Assembly (NCBI GenBank): GCA_031284065.1
Contig: JAITAP010000156.1
Location: 1 to 15,362 of the forward strand
Length of the DNA: 15,362 bases
Source: Prevotellaceae bacterium
GTDB taxonomy: Bacteria > Bacteroidota > Bacteroidia > Bacteroidales > UBA932
Reading direction: 5' to 3'
Shown: positions 13,996 through 15,362 of the stretch, piece by piece
Layout: each line of letters begins with the position of its first letter
Numbering within the stretch: position 1 is the stretch's first letter
Notes under the pieces: generated by a model
Told to the model about the DNA's origin: nothing
What the model saw: the letters and a program-made list of their open reading frames with translations, nothing else
Databases searched by the model: none
Position numbers and translations under genes: made by a program

Positions 13996-14766
13996 ATGAA
14001 TACGCCGTTAGCAACACTATTGCAGCAAGCCGACACGCTAAAAGCGCGCTTGCAGGCCGCCCGACCGCTTGACGCTGAGGCTTTGGCCAAGGTTAAGGCG
14101 GCTTTTGAGGTGGAATATACTTACGAAAGCAACCGGATTGAGGGCAATACGCTGACGTTGCAGGAAACAGCGCTGATAGTGAGCGAAGGCGTTACCATCA
14201 GCGGAAAGTCAATGCGGGAGCATCTGGAGGCAATTAACCACGCCCAAGCCATTGAGCTTATCAAAGAAATAGCGAGCAGCGACGTAGCTATCACCGAGCG
14301 GACGGTGAAGGAAATTCACGCCCTTATACTGCACGGCATTAATCGGGAGCAGGCGGGACAGTACAGAGCCGTACCCGTTATGATAGTCGGCAGCCGGCAC
14401 GTGCCGCCTCAACCCTACCTGATTCTGCCGCAAATGGAAAACTTTATCATCCATTACAGAGCGCTGGAAGCCAACGGAGAACATCCGATTCTGGTGGCGG
14501 CCTACCTGCACGAAGAATTGGTGAAAATACACCCGTTTATTGACGGTAACGGCAGAACGTCAAGGCTTTTGATGAATTTGTATCTCCTTTCAAAAGGCTA
14601 CACCATAGCTACGCTAAAAGGCGACAACGATGCCAAGCGAGCGTACTATACGGCATTGGAACAAAGCCACATAGATAACAATTACGAACCGTTTTACCGG
14701 CTTGTGGCAAACGCCGTGAAGCAATCTTTGGAAAGGTATTTGGAAATTTTACATACCTTTGCGTAA
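13996..14766 (+). CDS. fic: Fic-domain protein, probable self-inhibited AMP transferase (class II)
   Basis: A 256-residue protein with a complete Fic active-site motif, HPFIDGNGRTSR (H179 to R190). Fic enzymes usually transfer AMP from ATP to a hydroxyl on a target protein. The flap GQYRAVPVMIVGSRHVPP (121-138), which docks the target, is present. An N-terminal inhibitory motif (S/T)xxxE(G/N) is seen as SNRIEG (45-50), placing it in the class that silences itself through a glutamate reaching the ATP pocket. Targets are unknown, and no separate antitoxin gene is adjacent. The last ten residues (LEILHTFA end) come from the right copy of the 31-base repeat. Divergently placed from pheT with 167 bases between. 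A housekeeping, stress or accessory role are all possible. Confidence 0.9.
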   Translation: MNTPLATLLQQADTLKARLQAARPLDAEALAKVKAAFEVEYTYESNRIEGNTLTLQETALIVSEGVTISGKSMREHLEAINHAQAIELIKEIASSDVAITERTVKEIHALILHGINREQAGQYRAVPVMIVGSRHVPPQPYLILPQMENFIIHYRALEANGEHPILVAAYLHEELVKIHPFIDGNGRTSRLLMNLYLLSKGYTIATLKGDNDAKRAYYTALEQSHIDNNYEPFYRLVANAVKQSLERYLEILHTFA

Positions 14767-14768
14767 AA
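14738..14768 (+). repeat. 31-base direct repeat flanking fic, right copy
   Basis: The second copy lies exactly 783 bases after the first. It encodes the end of Fic (YLEILHTFA) and its stop codon TAA at 14764-14766, and contains TACCTTTG (14754-14761), a better -7 match than the left copy. TTTG at 14727-14730, 23 bases upstream, could be a -33, so it may be a working rightward promoter into the following noncoding region. Confidence 0.85.
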
Positions 14769-14796
14769 TATAAACACAGTATTGCCTATGGGTAAA

Positions 14797-14959
14797 TAAA
14801 AGAAAAAACACAACTTGCTGTCGGACAAAAATTTCCGGCAACTTATTTTACATAGAAAGCGTTAACTTTAGTCTTGCTTATTGAAACTTCGCAACTTCAA
14901 AGCACAACAGGAATAAAGCAATAACGCTCACGTTCATACGTGGGCTTTATTCTTATTTT
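14797..14959 (-). ncRNA. Candidate small RNA, leftward, about 160 nt
   Basis: A good promoter (14994-14965) points left into a stretch without a gene. The predicted RNA would begin near 14959 with a long hairpin: GAATAAAGC pairs with GCTTTATTC (14952-14944 with 14919-14911), with an inner ACGT stem. It ends with the hairpin TTGCCGG/CCG-aca-GCAA (14841-14815) followed by a U-rich tail (opposite 14814-14795), like an intrinsic terminator. In the middle is the short tandem GAAGTTGCGAAGTT. The only leftward reading frame found is 19 codons, starting near 14939. Read rightward, the first hairpin followed by TTATTTT could instead end a transcript from the right repeat copy, so the strand is not certain. 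Confidence 0.4.
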
Positions 14960-14964
14960 GACTG

Positions 14965-14994
14965 CAAAGGTATCCGAAGACCTCAATAAGCAAA
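14965..14994 (-). promoter_or_regulatory. Leftward promoter in the fic-acyltransferase gap
   Basis: TTTG at 14994-14991 and TACCTTTG at 14972-14965 are both perfect consensus elements, 18 bases apart, making this one of the best promoters in the window. No gene follows it on the minus strand, which is the main argument for the candidate small RNA at 14797-14959. Confidence 0.55.
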
Positions 14995-15061
14995 TTAAAA
15001 ATATTGTCCCACGTTTTTTATGTGCGACAATTACAAAAAAACCAGCCTTTGGGACGGGGCA

Positions 15062-15080
15062 AATTAAAACAATTTTAATT
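15062..15080. repeat. Perfect inverted repeat touching the acyltransferase start codon
   Basis: AATTAAAA (15062-15069), CAA, and TTTTAATT (15073-15080) form a perfect 8-base inverted repeat ending directly at the ATG at 15081. It may be an operator or a weak start-region hairpin; being all A and T, chance is possible. No Shine-Dalgarno sequence is seen. The gap from 14995 to 15061 shows no clear TAnnTTTG element on the plus strand. Confidence 0.45.
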
Positions 15081-15362
15081 ATGACAACGACCAAAGACTT
15101 GCAATCAAACGTGATTACCTTTTTACGCTTCCCGCTAATTATCGGGGTGCTGTTTATACACGCCATGCCAGGCATGGATTTTGGCGCTGAGGAGAATATA
15201 CCGGTGTTCTACCTTTGCCGCAATTTTTTTTCCGGAGTGTTGGGAAGCGTAGCTGCCCCATTATTTTTCTTTATATCGGGCTTTCTGTTTTTCCAAAACA
15301 TCAACGGATTCACAAAGTACGACTACCTGAGAAAGCTGAAAAGCAGAGGAAAAACGCTACTT
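15081..15362 (+). CDS. Acyltransferase 3 family membrane protein, N-terminal part
   Basis: The frame opens at ATG 15081 and runs off the window edge, giving 94 residues. It begins MTTTKDLQSNVITFLRFPLI. FLRFPLIIGVLFIHA is the first membrane helix of the family with the conserved arginine (R16) and histidine (H27), and SVAAPLFFFISGFLFF (about 56-71) is the second, with its typical 'P-FFFISGFL' run. A basic loop, KYDYLRKLKSRGKTLL, follows as expected before the third helix. Family members O-acylate sugars or peptides in the membrane, for example O-antigen or peptidoglycan acetylation. The substrate is unknown. The leader is long (over 300 bases from fic). Confidence 0.85.
   Translation, partial: MTTTKDLQSNVITFLRFPLIIGVLFIHAMPGMDFGAEENIPVFYLCRNFFSGVLGSVAAPLFFFISGFLFFQNINGFTKYDYLRKLKSRGKTLL

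Noticed and set aside
14897..15175. 92-codon leftward frame over the acyltransferase start
   Set aside because: It overlaps the convincing acyltransferase N-terminus on the other strand and crosses the leftward promoter; no recognisable domain.
15163..15177. Palindrome CCATGCC-A-GGCATGG
   Set aside because: It falls in coding sequence and is explained by the residues HAMPGMD; no regulatory context.
15210..15217. TACCTTTG on the plus strand
   Set aside because: It lies inside the acyltransferase coding sequence (FYLCRN), with no gene start following; a chance match to the -7 element.

Overview
The window reads as a chromosomal segment of a member of the Bacteroidota, most likely Bacteroidales. 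The main evidence is the repeated -7 promoter element TAnnTTTG (usually TACCTTTG) in front of genes, often with a TTG or TTTG about 20 bases upstream. This is the signature of the Bacteroidota primary sigma factor. Shine-Dalgarno sequences are weak or absent, leaders are short and AT-rich, and the branching enzyme is of the eukaryote-like type. No transposase, integrase, tRNA, rRNA or CRISPR array was recognised.

Layout, left to right. The tail of a glycosyltransferase (1-189, +) is followed by about 410 bases without a gene, which carry a promoter and a series of hairpins (candidate structured RNA). Next come four genes on the minus strand: an AddA/RecB-like helicase-nuclease (603-3890), O-acetylhomoserine sulfhydrylase MetY (4125-5429), and an amidohydrolase (5539-6456) lying 6 bases behind glycogen branching enzyme GlgB (6463-8448). 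A 22-base-arm inverted repeat separates metY from the helicase gene. A 20-base palindrome covers the -33 region of the metY promoter.

A compact divergent promoter region separates glgB from the plus-strand pair cvpA-tsaB (8558-9796), which ends at a bidirectional terminator shared with a convergent small lipoprotein gene (9866-10348, -). Further right, pheT (13828-11372, -) is followed after 37 bases by a UbiA-family prenyltransferase (11334-10477, -), probably one transcript.

The right end is the most unusual part. A Fic-domain gene (13996-14766, +) is bracketed by a 31-base direct repeat (29/31 identical) whose copies are exactly 783 bases, or 261 codons, apart. The left copy is the fic promoter and the right copy is the end of the fic reading frame. 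Then come about 314 gene-free bases with a good leftward promoter, two hairpins and a U-rich tail (candidate small RNA), and the start of an acyltransferase-3 membrane protein (15081 to the window edge).

Most genes are housekeeping: DNA repair, methionine synthesis, glycogen metabolism, tRNA modification, tRNA charging and possibly quinone prenylation. No defence or biosynthetic cluster could be supported. The candidates for something undescribed are the two noncoding regions and the repeat-bracketed fic unit.
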